Shown: positions 15,475 to 23,750 of the stretch, piece after piece | Layout: each line of letters starts with the position of its first letter | Numbering within the stretch: position 1 is the stretch's first letter | DNA from: Pedosphaera sp. | Lineage (GTDB): Bacteria > Verrucomicrobiota > Verrucomicrobiia > Limisphaerales > SXQI01 | Assembly (NCBI GenBank): GCA_025359965.1 | Contig: JANYDC010000032.1 | Coordinates: 1 to 37,132, forward strand | Length of the DNA stretch: 37,132 bases | Reading direction: 5' to 3' | Made by a program: the position numbers and the translations under genes | Notes under the pieces: generated by a model | What the model was told of the DNA's origin: nothing | What the model saw: the letters and a program-made list of their open reading frames with translations, nothing else | The model's database searches: none

Positions 15475-16545
15475 GTGAAAACGCTTCGCTACGAGTGCTC
15501 CATTGAGAACTTCCCCGGTTTTCGGGCTGACGCTGTGTTGGGCGACACCGTCTACGAGGTGCTGCTCGAGGCGAAGGACGCCAGGAGACTGCGAACCACC
15601 TTGATGGATTTGAGCCGAGTCCTCTCATCGTCCGAAAAAATTCGGCGTGCCGTTCTCGTGCTTGAAGAACCGAGCATCACCGATTCGCGCTTGAAGGAGG
15701 AATGGCAGGGAGCGGCCTCCGTCATCCGACCAGAGATTTTCGGCAGCCTATCCGCAGTGATTCGACAGTCAGGAACATGGAGCGGCATTCCCGGCCCGCC
15801 CGCTGACAGTGAAGTGCCCGTGCTCGAAGAAATCCTTCAGCATGAACTCTCACGACGCCCACCCGGGGCGAGCAGGAGTTCAGAAGCACACTACGAGATT
15901 CTGCGAGTCCTCATTCATCAATGGTTGCTCGGACGAGGCCCGCTCTCGATTGGTTCGCTCATGGAAATCTCCGGGGCCAGCCACCCCACCGTTTCGCGCT
16001 CGGTGGAACGTCTTGAGCATTGCTTAAAGCGCCATTCGGATCGCAGTGTCGAACTGCGGATTTTCCCTCGCGATGATTGGGCACGGTTGGTCGCGGTGTC
16101 CGATGATGTCCGGGCCACGGTTCGCTTTGTCGATCGCTCGGGTCAGGCTCGCTCGCCGGAGTCGTTGCTCCGTCGGTTGCGTTCACTCGGGCGGCTGGAC
16201 CTTGCCGTCGGCGGAGTCTGGGGGGCGAAACACTACCAGCCGTCTCTCGACCTCATTGGCAACCCACGCCTCGACCTCTCCATTCATTCCGCACGCAAAG
16301 CCGCAGACCTCTCGTTCGTGGAAAGGCTCGACCCAGCATTGGAAAAAGCGACCCGCCGCGACGAATCGCCGACGCTGGTGATCCACACCATCCGCCGCGC
16401 AGAGTCCCTTTTCCAACCGGCTGAAAATGACCTCCCTTGGGCAGATCCGGTGGAATGCCTGCTCGATCTGCACGAGGCCCGTCTCGAATCGCAGGCGCTG
16501 GAGTTCCTCAAATCCTTCCCGGCAACCAAAGGCCGTCCGCTATGA
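15475..16545 (+). CDS. AbiEi-like antitoxin/regulator with nuclease-like N-terminal part
   Basis: It probably represses its operon and opposes the following nucleotidyltransferase, as AbiEi does in type IV toxin-antitoxin pairs. The 356-residue product has a winged helix-turn-helix at about 156-185 (SIGSLMEISGASHPTVSRSV) and a C-terminal part ending in WADPVECLLDLHEARLESQA, as in AbiEi-family proteins. It is longer than classic AbiEi. The extra first 100 residues contain FRADAVL (Asp19) and, after a short hairpin, LLEAK (Glu32, Lys34), which fits a PD-(D/E)xK nuclease-fold core. The start is GTG at 15475, just after the operator-like array. Its stop overlaps the toxin-like start (ATGA, 16542-16545). 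The family call is by pattern and gene order. Confidence 0.72.
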   Translation: MKTLRYECSIENFPGFRADAVLGDTVYEVLLEAKDARRLRTTLMDLSRVLSSSEKIRRAVLVLEEPSITDSRLKEEWQGAASVIRPEIFGSLSAVIRQSGTWSGIPGPPADSEVPVLEEILQHELSRRPPGASRSSEAHYEILRVLIHQWLLGRGPLSIGSLMEISGASHPTVSRSVERLEHCLKRHSDRSVELRIFPRDDWARLVAVSDDVRATVRFVDRSGQARSPESLLRRLRSLGRLDLAVGGVWGAKHYQPSLDLIGNPRLDLSIHSARKAADLSFVERLDPALEKATRRDESPTLVIHTIRRAESLFQPAENDLPWADPVECLLDLHEARLESQALEFLKSFPATKGRPL

Positions 16546-17474
16546 ATCAGGAAGACATAGTGAAGCTCATCTCACCCAGCGCCGTGCTGGAGCGCATCGC
16601 TGCGGCCATCCCACGCGACTTTCGGGAAAACATCATCGTCATTGGCAGTCTCGCCGCGGGCTATCATTTCTTTGGCGACAACCCGAAGCTTCAGGTCCGC
16701 ACCAAGGACGTGGATTGCCTCCTCTCTCCGCGCATCAAGGCCATCCCGGCGGGAGAAGCCGTCGCCAACCGCTTGTTTGCCGATCAATGGGAACTGCGCA
16801 CCGAAGGCGACTGGGGCAATCCCGGTAGTGCCAGCACACCCGACGACAAACTGCCCGTCATCCGCCTTCATCCGCCGGGCTCCACAGAATGGTTTATCGA
16901 GCTGCTGACCGTCCCTGAGTCGGAGTCAGACCTTGGCCGGAAAGACATCCGCATCGTGACCTCCCGAGGCCATTTCAGCCTGTGCAGCTTTGGCTTCCTG
17001 TCACTCGCAGAATTTCAGCCCATCCACACACCATTCGGCATCGCCATCGCCCGGCCCGAAACCATGGCGCTCGCCAACTTGCTGCACCATCCCGCCATCG
17101 GCGAGCAACTGATGAGCGGCCTCATTGGCGGACACCGCATCAAGCGCAGCAACAAAGACCTCGGGCGCGTCCTTGCCCTCGCTTATCTGGCCGAGGCCGG
17201 GCAGGAGGACTCTCTGCTCGAATGGCCGCAAGTCTGGGCGACCGCGCTGCAAAGTCGCTTCCCCACCATCTGGAGAGACCTCGTTCTGAATGTCGGCAAC
17301 GGCCTTCGCCAGCTCATCCAGCCCGAAAACGAAGCGGACTTGGACGAGGCCCGCCACACCTGCGAATACGGCCTGCTCGTCTCGCAAGCGCCGTCGTTGA
17401 AACTCTTGGAGGTCACCGGAAAACGATTGCTCCAAGACGCCATTGAGCCTCTGGAGAAACTCGTCAAAGTATGA
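16542..17474 (+). CDS. AbiEii-like nucleotidyltransferase (probable toxin)
   Basis: AbiEii/MenT-type enzymes carry a polymerase-beta-like nucleotidyltransferase fold; characterised members block growth by adding nucleotides to tRNA. This 310-residue protein has the signature Gly35-Ser36 in IVIGSLAAGYHFF and then Asp56/Asp58 in RTKDVDCLL, the metal-binding DxD pair. The rest is helical, with basic stretches (GGHRIKRSNKDLG). An in-frame start 35 codons upstream exists, but the ATG at 16542 overlaps the stop of the AbiEi-like gene and begins MNQEDIVKL, so it is preferred. Its own stop overlaps the hsdS start (ATGA, 17471-17474). It is thus translationally locked between its presumed antitoxin and the RM specificity gene. 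The target is unknown. Confidence 0.75.
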   Translation: MNQEDIVKLISPSAVLERIAAAIPRDFRENIIVIGSLAAGYHFFGDNPKLQVRTKDVDCLLSPRIKAIPAGEAVANRLFADQWELRTEGDWGNPGSASTPDDKLPVIRLHPPGSTEWFIELLTVPESESDLGRKDIRIVTSRGHFSLCSFGFLSLAEFQPIHTPFGIAIARPETMALANLLHHPAIGEQLMSGLIGGHRIKRSNKDLGRVLALAYLAEAGQEDSLLEWPQVWATALQSRFPTIWRDLVLNVGNGLRQLIQPENEADLDEARHTCEYGLLVSQAPSLKLLEVTGKRLLQDAIEPLEKLVKV

Positions 17475-18694
17475 CCGCAACTCTCCCATCACTCGCGAGG
17501 CTGAAAGCTAATCCAGCCTGGGCATCACTCCCGCTCTTCGACCGCACGGGCTGGAAGCGCACGGCGTTTGGTGAGTTTGTGCAGAGCATCGGGGAGCGGG
17601 CAGAGCCGAGGGATGCACAAGGGGAAATCTATGTCGGGCTGGAGCATTTGGACCCGCAGTGCTTGCATATCCGGCGCTGGGGGAAGGGCAGCGATGTCAT
17701 TAGTGGCAAGCTGCGCTTTCGTAAGGGTGACATCATTTTTGGCAAACGTCGCGCCTATCAGAGGAAGCTGGCCGTGGCGGAGTTTGGCGGCATTTGCTCC
17801 GCTCATGCCATGGTCATTCGAGCCAGGCCGGACAAGGTGCTGCCGGAGTTCCTGCCCTTCCTGATGATGCACGACCGCTTCATGAACCGCGCCGTCGAGA
17901 TTTCCGTCGGCTCGCTCTCGCCCACCATCAACTGGACCACTCTCAAGCTGGAGACCTTCGACCTCCCGCCGCTTGACCAACAGCGGCGCATCGCAGAAAT
18001 CCTCTGGGCGGTAGAAGAGTTGATTGTATCAAGCCGAAAAAACATCAAAGCAATCGACGATTTCGAATTAAGCCTTTTGCATGCAGCTGAACTTGATCGC
18101 GGAAGCATTCGTGCTGCAAAAACACTCTTCCCAGCAGTTAAACTCGAAGCGCTGTGCTCTCACATTGTCGACTGCTTGCACTCAACGCCGGAAATCCTGG
18201 ACGACGGCTATCCAGTCATTCGCACTGCTGATGTAGTGCCGGGACAGATTCTTTTAAAGGGAGCGAGGAAGGTATCGGAAGAAACCTTCAAGCGGAGGAC
18301 TTCACGTCTTAAACCGGAGCCGGGAGACGTCTTCTACTCGCGCGAAGGCGAACGATTCGGAATCGCTGCACCCGTTCCGGAGGGTAGTGCCATTTGTCTC
18401 GGTCAGCGAATGATGCATTTCAGGGCAGCCCATGACGTGGAACCCAGTTACCTCCTCGCTATGCTTAACTCACCGCGAGTTTATGGACAAGTGTTGGCAT
18501 CAGTCATCGGAACTACATCTCCGCATGTCAACATTCGCGACATCAAGACTTTCTCCGTTCCGAAGCCGCCACTTGCTGAGCAACGCCGTGTTGGCAAAAA
18601 GTTAGCCGAGTTGCGAGGTGCGCGATTTGCACTCGAGTCACATATTTCCGTAACAAGCTTAATGCACAGCTCGGCTATAAACTCGTTTGCATGA
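17471..18694 (+). CDS. hsdS: type I restriction specificity subunit HsdS
   Basis: HsdS provides DNA target choice for the neighbouring HsdM. The 407-residue product has two target recognition domains, each followed by a conserved helix region: LPPLDQQRRIAEILWAVEELI near residue 165 and KPPLAEQRRVGKKLAELRGARF near 360. The length is normal. Base composition changes at about 18015: the first half matches the GC-rich hsdM, while the second domain is clearly richer in A and T, as expected after exchange of one recognition domain. It starts in ATGA overlap with the nucleotidyltransferase, and its own stop overlaps the ATG of the hsdR remnant (18691-18694). It appears intact. Confidence 0.92.
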   Translation: MTATLPSLARLKANPAWASLPLFDRTGWKRTAFGEFVQSIGERAEPRDAQGEIYVGLEHLDPQCLHIRRWGKGSDVISGKLRFRKGDIIFGKRRAYQRKLAVAEFGGICSAHAMVIRARPDKVLPEFLPFLMMHDRFMNRAVEISVGSLSPTINWTTLKLETFDLPPLDQQRRIAEILWAVEELIVSSRKNIKAIDDFELSLLHAAELDRGSIRAAKTLFPAVKLEALCSHIVDCLHSTPEILDDGYPVIRTADVVPGQILLKGARKVSEETFKRRTSRLKPEPGDVFYSREGERFGIAAPVPEGSAICLGQRMMHFRAAHDVEPSYLLAMLNSPRVYGQVLASVIGTTSPHVNIRDIKTFSVPKPPLAEQRRVGKKLAELRGARFALESHISVTSLMHSSAINSFA

Positions 18695-18849
18695 GCTTCA
18701 CCGAACCCAACACCGTCGAGCAGATGTTCCTCCACGCTGCGACCAACCTTGGCAGCAGCGCGGACAATCCTGTGCTGCGCGAGGGCAGGTCATTGGATTG
18801 GAATCAGATTGTTCGGCGACCATTGAACCAAGGAAGGAGGTGGATATGA
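18691..18849 (+). pseudogene. hsdR: 5' remnant of hsdR (type I restriction subunit)
   Basis: The frame starting at 18691 reads MSFTEPNTVEQMFLHAATNL, the typical beginning of one HsdR family (MSFTE-NTVEQ-). Recognisable sequence ends after about 32 codons (VLREGRS), and the frame closes at 18849 with 52 codons. HsdR normally has about 800-1100 residues and holds the nuclease and helicase, so restriction activity is gone here. ATGA overlaps join it to hsdS on the left and to the next gene on the right (18846-18849). It may now only carry ribosomes to the downstream gene. Confidence 0.8.
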
Positions 18850-19730
18850 AGATTGCATACGACTGTCTGACCTTGGAAATGATCGATCAGTCACCGGAAA
18901 TCTCGCGATGGTTGAGTCAATTTCCCAGCGATCGCGAATCCATTGCAGTCGATGTCCTGCTGAAATTGCAGTTCATCAGGAGTGATGTCTACGGAGAGTG
19001 GCTCAAGAAACAGTTGTCCGCCATCACTGATGGCCCTTGTGCGCTTTATGCAGTGCGGAAGTTTGAAGGTGCAATTGAGTCGTATTGGGACGCCAAAGGT
19101 AACCCACCACTACGTTCTGCCGAATCCCAGGGAAGCGAGGAGCTTGTGCAGTCTGTGCTCGGAAACCTTCGGAAAGCACGCGACAAGGGCTACTTGGATC
19201 ATCCAAGCATTAATGTCCTCAAGAAACGCTGTGTTCGAAACATTGTGCTGATTGACGACTCAATTGGCAGTGGAGAGAGGGTTGGGGGGTTCATTAATCT
19301 CCTTATGAAGAATAAGACTATTCTGAGCTGGTGGAGCTTCGGATGGATCCAGTTATATGTGGTAGCCTTTATTCGAACGCACCAAGCAGAAGAAAGAGTT
19401 CGGAACTATCTGCCCGGCTCCGATCATCACAAGCGGCAGCATCGAAAGTCCGACAAATTGCATTTTGTAGGACACCACTCCTTCGACGACGAAGAGTTTG
19501 ATATGAGGTGGGGCGCTAAATCGACACAAATACTCGAACTCTGTGACTCAGTAGAAGCTGTCCCGTGTTGGGCGCGGAGGGGTTACGGAAGTGTCATGTC
19601 CAATCAAGTATTTTACCACAGCGTTCCTGACAATACACCAGGGATTCTCTGGAACGAAGAAAACGGCTGTTTTCATACATCACCCCCGAGTGTTGAACGC
19701 AACACCCTCATTTTTGTGTCCCCAAAGTAA
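18846..19730 (+). CDS. phosphoribosyltransferase-like protein (PRTase-CE-like)
   Basis: The 294-residue product has a phosphoribosyltransferase-type PRPP loop, VLIDDSIGSG at residues 134-143, preceded by a helical N-terminal part (residues 1-60, with WLSQFPSDRESIAVDVLLKL). This layout resembles PRTase-like proteins reported in bacterial conflict systems (PRTase-CE); the reaction is not known. The longer frame from 18687 is ignored because AGGAGG at 18835-18840 precedes the ATG at 18846. It overlaps the hsdR remnant by four bases. Base composition is lower in GC than hsdM. Its last codons (FVSPK) and stop lie in DNA homologous to the antisense strand of the next gene, so the original C-terminus may be altered. 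An effector role is inference. Confidence 0.65.
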   Translation: MKIAYDCLTLEMIDQSPEISRWLSQFPSDRESIAVDVLLKLQFIRSDVYGEWLKKQLSAITDGPCALYAVRKFEGAIESYWDAKGNPPLRSAESQGSEELVQSVLGNLRKARDKGYLDHPSINVLKKRCVRNIVLIDDSIGSGERVGGFINLLMKNKTILSWWSFGWIQLYVVAFIRTHQAEERVRNYLPGSDHHKRQHRKSDKLHFVGHHSFDDEEFDMRWGAKSTQILELCDSVEAVPCWARRGYGSVMSNQVFYHSVPDNTPGILWNEENGCFHTSPPSVERNTLIFVSPK

Positions 19731-20720
19731 CCGTGAACACCAAACGAAAAGAAACCAGCTACGTTCGTTCCACTCACAATGTGATCACTCAAAGTACCAG
19801 CGTATGCAGCGTTGGTGTAGAATGTTGATGCAGCGGCATTTATTGCAAGCACACCGGATCGTCCCAGATTCCCTTCAGAGGTCGCAGGCGAGTTATACCC
19901 TGGACGCGTATCATCAAAGTAGCGGCGGGCAATCTACGCCCAGCACATTGGCTGTACCAACCTTTGGCCGATGAGCGAGATAATAATCCTTCACAATCTT
20001 ACGTGATGGTGAGTTGGTATTGTAAAGTACCAGCAAGTCCTGTTCCGCTGTTGCCGGGTAATTGAGGGTGGGACTGTAGCGGAGCGAGAGTGAATGATAT
20101 TTCCCGGCGGCGATGGCCTTGGTATCGCCGAGGTAGGTGGAGATGGCGGTCTGGCCGTTGGCGTTTTCACCCCAGCCCACCACGGTGCCGTCGTTTTTGA
20201 GGGCGAGGCTGAAGTTGTACCCGGCAGCCACGCTGAAAACGTTGCTTAAACCGGCAGGCACCACGGTGGCATCCTGATCCGGATCACCCCACGCCACCAC
20301 GATGCCGTCCTTGCGCAAAGCCAGATTATGGCTGGGGCCAGCAGCGAGGCTGACAATATTGGTGGCGCTGGCGGGGATATTCATTTGTCCGCAGGTGTTG
20401 TTGCCCCAAGCTACCACAGAACCGTCGCGTAGTAGAGCCAGGGAATGGCATAAACCGCCCGAGAGCTGGATGACATTGGTGCCGAGACTTCCGGGCGGGG
20501 TGGTCTGGCCTGTGCCGTTGAAACCCCAGCTTACGGCCGTTCCATCCTTGCGCCAGGCCAGCGAATGCTTATCACCCGCCGCAATCCCGGCCACATTGGT
20601 GGCCGAGCTGGGCACCTTGGTCTGGCCCAGAGAGTTGTCGCCCCATGCGACGACCGTGCCATCCTCCCTCAAGGCCGCGCTGTGGCTGCCCCCGCCGGTG
20701 ATTGCTACAGATTGGTCCAC
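19716..20720 (-). pseudogene. RCC1-repeat/TIGR03790-type protein, broken copy
   Basis: This is a damaged copy of the gene at 21508-23085. The intact frame 19914-20720 codes for about five RCC1-like repeats (ALREDGTVVAWGDNSLGQT and similar) and the start of the TIGR03790-like part (LVLYNTNSP, DYYLAHRPKVG). It closes early with CPPLL and TGA. Just beyond, 19716-19912 encodes in another frame YFDDTRPGYNSPATSEGNL, and then AYAGTLSDHIVSG and GVHGYFGD, which match the later part of the intact copy. About 130 codons between these blocks are missing, so an internal deletion explains the break. The 5' end also lacks a signal peptide. Its 3' part ends at the island junction near 19715. Confidence 0.8.
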
Positions 20721-20786
20721 ACGCCAATACCTCTACCACAAGGTTTTATGATGCTCGGTTGAGTAGGCCGGAGGACTCGCCGACAT

Positions 20787-21491
20787 TCAAGGTTGAGTAT
20801 TGACAGCTTTTCGACGAGGACGGACGTGACGGGTGTGCCAACCAAGGCCAAGTGCTCCGAGAGTTAGCAAAGCACAGATCCCCGGCTCGGGTATGGCAGC
20901 AGGTGAAAAGCGTATAGCATCCAAGAAGATAAAAGTCGAAACAGGAATATTTGCTGAGGTAAATCTTAGCTCTCCCGTCTGACCAGCAAATGCGGAAACA
21001 TCCGCACCAATTACATCGTATGCCAGACCGGTGCCCGTCTGGATCAAGGAAAGTGGTTGCCCCTCAAAAGTGACTTCGAGAGACATTCTTCCATAAAACC
21101 TTAAGGACATCGCGTTTGCAGGGATTTGACCCACCTGTCCAATCGCCGTTGTGGTTAATCCAAAGGTGTTAGCTTGAAGAAGTACTGAGTATTGGCCTTG
21201 AATAGGGGGGCCCCAAGGCGAAACCGAGCTTTGCAGCGAAACCCGAGGCTCCCCGAGGCTAACAGTGTCGAAAATCATTCTCTGAGCATGACCTCCGCCT
21301 GAATTATACACAGTCCAGCCCGGGACGGCATCTGAGGTCGCCACCTCTCCAAGGTCGTCCATGACAAGGGGCTTGATGGGCTTCTCGAAATTTAGATTTT
21401 GAAATTGCGTCTGCCCAAAGGCTGGAAAAGCAACGTAGCATAATGAAAGCGCGCTGACAGAGAAAACAAAGTACTTAATCGAGTTGTTCAT
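20787..21491 (-). CDS. PEP-CTERM sorting-domain protein
   Basis: This is an exported protein, predicted to be sorted by an exosortase at the cell envelope. The 234-residue product starts with a signal peptide ([20 protein letters not shown]) when begun at the ATG at 21491; an upstream in-frame ATG at 21530 would hide it and overlap the previous gene. The C-terminus is a PEP-CTERM tail: [19 protein letters not shown] followed by a basic end (RHVRPRRK). The middle resembles a beta-sandwich ([27 protein letters not shown]), as in carbohydrate-binding folds, but no family is assigned. It is 16 bases after the RCC1/TIGR03790 gene. It shares its layout and NLxFExP start with the PEP-CTERM gene at 23085-23750. 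Confidence 0.85.
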   Translation of the reverse strand: MNNSIKYFVFSVSALSLCYVAFPAFGQTQFQNLNFEKPIKPLVMDDLGEVATSDAVPGWTVYNSGGGHAQRMIFDTVSLGEPRVSLQSSVSPWGPPIQGQYSVLLQANTFGLTTTAIGQVGQIPANAMSLRFYGRMSLEVTFEGQPLSLIQTGTGLAYDVIGADVSAFAGQTGELRFTSANIPVSTFIFLDAIRFSPAAIPEPGICALLTLGALGLGWHTRHVRPRRKAVNTQP

Positions 21492-21507
21492 AATACGTTT
21501 CGAGCGG

Positions 21508-23085
21508 TTATCGTCGCACCCATGGATCACCTATTGCCAGATGGTAGGGCTTTGCTCTTGACACCCAGGAGCAAGCTGCAAAATTCTTTCCACTAGCCCA
21601 CAAACCAAAGTAAATTGCCGAATAGTTGCCGATTGTTCCAGGCTCGTCTACATGCGCCACAGCCCCAACCGGAATGTTTGAATAGTTTGTCCCACCAAAA
21701 GAACCACTCGTAAACCACTGGAGAAACATGCCCTGCTGAGGATTGAAACGTTGGCCATTGTAGGATTCGTAGGTTTGGAGCAAATACCATCTACTATTGC
21801 CGCTGAAATTAATCGTTCCGTTTGTAGCATACGCGCTATTTGTATCGCCGTAGTACCCGTGAACTCCCCATGAAAAATACCCAGCCACGTTGGTTGCATT
21901 CAAGATGTGGCCGGCGAGTGTCCCAGCGTATGCGGTGTTTGAATAAATAACCGAGGCGGAAGGATTAACCGCAAGCACACCTGCTCGTGCTAAATTCGCC
22001 TCGTCCGTTGCTGGCGAACCATAACCCGGACGAGAGTCGTCGCAATAATTAGTATTACCGTAGACTCCTCCAGCACTGGCACTGAGGAACAGTTTTCCTG
22101 GGCAATAATTAGTGCCGATATATTCCAATTTATCGATGTAAGCCTTGCAGTCATTCGTGCCGTCCATATTTAGGTAGGTCACAAAAGAAGCCCTCGGCAT
22201 CGATGTTGAAAGCTGTAGACTTACGCTGCTGGCAATCACGCTGTAACCACCGCAAGTCCACTCTTGGTTATTGGTGCACGCGTTGATTCTTGATGGAATA
22301 TCGAGGCACATAAGCCAATACTGAGGCCTCTTAGTCGGGTTGGCATTGAGCCAATCCATAATCGGCTGCTGAATTACGTTAGTATAGTAGAGAGGAGTAA
22401 CTGTTTCCTGAGACACGCAATTAACCGCCACCACGTTTGTTGCGCCGACCCTCGGACGATGTGCCAGGTAGTAATCTTTCACTATGATGCTTGACGGGGA
22501 ATTGGTGTTGTAAACTACCAGCAAGTCTTGTTCCGGTGAAGCTGGGTAGTTAAGCGTAGGATTATACCGTAAAGCCAACGCATGGTACTTGCCAGCAGCA
22601 ATAGATTTGGTGTCACCAAGATAGGTGGGGATGGCGGTTTGTCCGTTGGCGTTTTCACCCCAGCCCACCACGGTGCCATCGTTTTTCAGGGCCAAACTGA
22701 AGTTGTAACCGGCAGCCACGCTTAAAACGTTGCTCAGTCCGGCGGGCACAACGGTGGCGTCCTGATCGGGATCACCCCATGCCTCCACGTTGCCGTCCTT
22801 GCGCAAAGCGAGATTGTGGCTCGGGCCAGCAGCGAGGCTGACGATGTTGGTGGCGCTGGCAGGAATGTTCATTTGTCCGTAGGTGTTGTTGCCCCAAGCT
22901 ACCACAGAACCGTTGCGTAGTAGAGCCAGCGAATGACACAAACCTCCTGAAAGTTGGATGACATTGGTGCCAAGACTTCCGGGCAGGGTGGTCTGGCCTG
23001 TGCAGTTGAAGCCCCCTCTTACAGCCGTGCCGTTCTTGCGCCAAGCCAGGATGTGATACCAGCTAGCTCTCACAATGGGGGCCAC
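21508..23085 (-). CDS. RCC1-repeat protein with TIGR03790-like C-terminal domain
   Basis: The 525-residue product starts with about four RCC1-type repeats (residues 10-190; LALLRNGSVVAWGNNTYGQM, VVGWGENANGQT), which form beta-propeller blades. A TIGR03790-like domain follows, from LLVVYNTNSPSSIIVKDYY to the end HLAIGDPWVRR. TIGR03790 is an uncharacterised family found only in species with exosortase, which fits the PEP-CTERM neighbours. No signal peptide is present: the GTG start overlaps the PEP-CTERM stop (TAGTG) and the first repeat is cut (SWYHILAWRKNG), so the 5' end seems lost by recombination. A damaged second copy lies at 19716-20720. It may be translated by coupling but stay in the cytoplasm. 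Confidence 0.8.
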   Translation of the reverse strand: MAPIVRASWYHILAWRKNGTAVRGGFNCTGQTTLPGSLGTNVIQLSGGLCHSLALLRNGSVVAWGNNTYGQMNIPASATNIVSLAAGPSHNLALRKDGNVEAWGDPDQDATVVPAGLSNVLSVAAGYNFSLALKNDGTVVGWGENANGQTAIPTYLGDTKSIAAGKYHALALRYNPTLNYPASPEQDLLVVYNTNSPSSIIVKDYYLAHRPRVGATNVVAVNCVSQETVTPLYYTNVIQQPIMDWLNANPTKRPQYWLMCLDIPSRINACTNNQEWTCGGYSVIASSVSLQLSTSMPRASFVTYLNMDGTNDCKAYIDKLEYIGTNYCPGKLFLSASAGGVYGNTNYCDDSRPGYGSPATDEANLARAGVLAVNPSASVIYSNTAYAGTLAGHILNATNVAGYFSWGVHGYYGDTNSAYATNGTINFSGNSRWYLLQTYESYNGQRFNPQQGMFLQWFTSGSFGGTNYSNIPVGAVAHVDEPGTIGNYSAIYFGLWASGKNFAACSWVSRAKPYHLAIGDPWVRR

Positions 23086-23750
23086 TAAACACGGATATTA
23101 CGCGTGCGCCAGCATAAGCCGAAGAGGCCAAGGGCGAACAATGTGTAGGTGCTGGGTTCGGGTACCACGAGAGTGCTGAAGCTGATCTTATCGATGTACA
23201 TGTAGGGCTGATCAAAAAGGGTTGTGCCCGCCGCTGTCTCAATTTTCAAGTCAGCAGTCATTCCGGCGAAGTTGCTGATGTCGCCGTAGTAGGTGTCATA
23301 TTCCGTTCCGCCAGAGACAAGGTACATGTAGATTGGTGCACCGTCCAAAGTGACGCTATAGCCTCCGAAGATCCGCGCCTCAAGGCACAAGGATTTTGAA
23401 CTTTCGGGTACAAGGGCAGCCTGCGATATTGAGACACCGGTAAAGGTATTACCGGCGTTGCCGGAATAAAGACTCACGCTGTAAAGATTTTGTTGGGGAT
23501 TGGGGACAGGGGAGAGGGGGCCAAAAAAGGAGATGGCAGCACCGGCTAGGGGTGGCCCATTGACGAAAACTCGATCGGGTCCCAACACGCCAGCATCAAC
23601 GTTCCAGTCCGGCACAGCATCCACAGAGCGTGCAACTAGATCAGGCAATGGTAGACGAGGCGACTCAAAATCCAAATTCATGAACTGTCCCCCATGCAGC
23701 TGAATAGCAGCCAAAATCCACCCAGCGCACACCAGTTTGTTGTATGTCAT
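23085..23750 (-). CDS. PEP-CTERM sorting-domain protein
   Basis: An exported 221-residue protein with a short signal peptide (LVCAGWILAAIQLHGG) and a C-terminal PEP-CTERM tail, VVPEPSTYTLFALGLFGLCW followed by RTRN. The central part is predicted beta-sandwich (MNLDFESPRLPLPDL, YMYIDKISFS) and contains no catalytic motif I recognise. It resembles the PEP-CTERM gene at 20787-21491 in size, in the NLDFESP/NLNFEKP motif and in being followed by an RCC1/TIGR03790 gene, so both pairs probably come from one duplication. Its stop overlaps the start of the next gene. No clear ribosome binding site is seen before ATG 23750; the upstream bases are AT-rich. Confidence 0.85.
   Translation of the reverse strand: MTYNKLVCAGWILAAIQLHGGQFMNLDFESPRLPLPDLVARSVDAVPDWNVDAGVLGPDRVFVNGPPLAGAAISFFGPLSPVPNPQQNLYSVSLYSGNAGNTFTGVSISQAALVPESSKSLCLEARIFGGYSVTLDGAPIYMYLVSGGTEYDTYYGDISNFAGMTADLKIETAAGTTLFDQPYMYIDKISFSTLVVPEPSTYTLFALGLFGLCWRTRNIRV

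Noticed and set aside
20302..20751. Plus-strand frame across the RCC1 repeats, and a possible repeat array
   Set aside because: It is the antisense of the RCC1 coding repeats; repeat units differ and have no spacer pattern, so it is not CRISPR. No CRISPR array was seen in the window.
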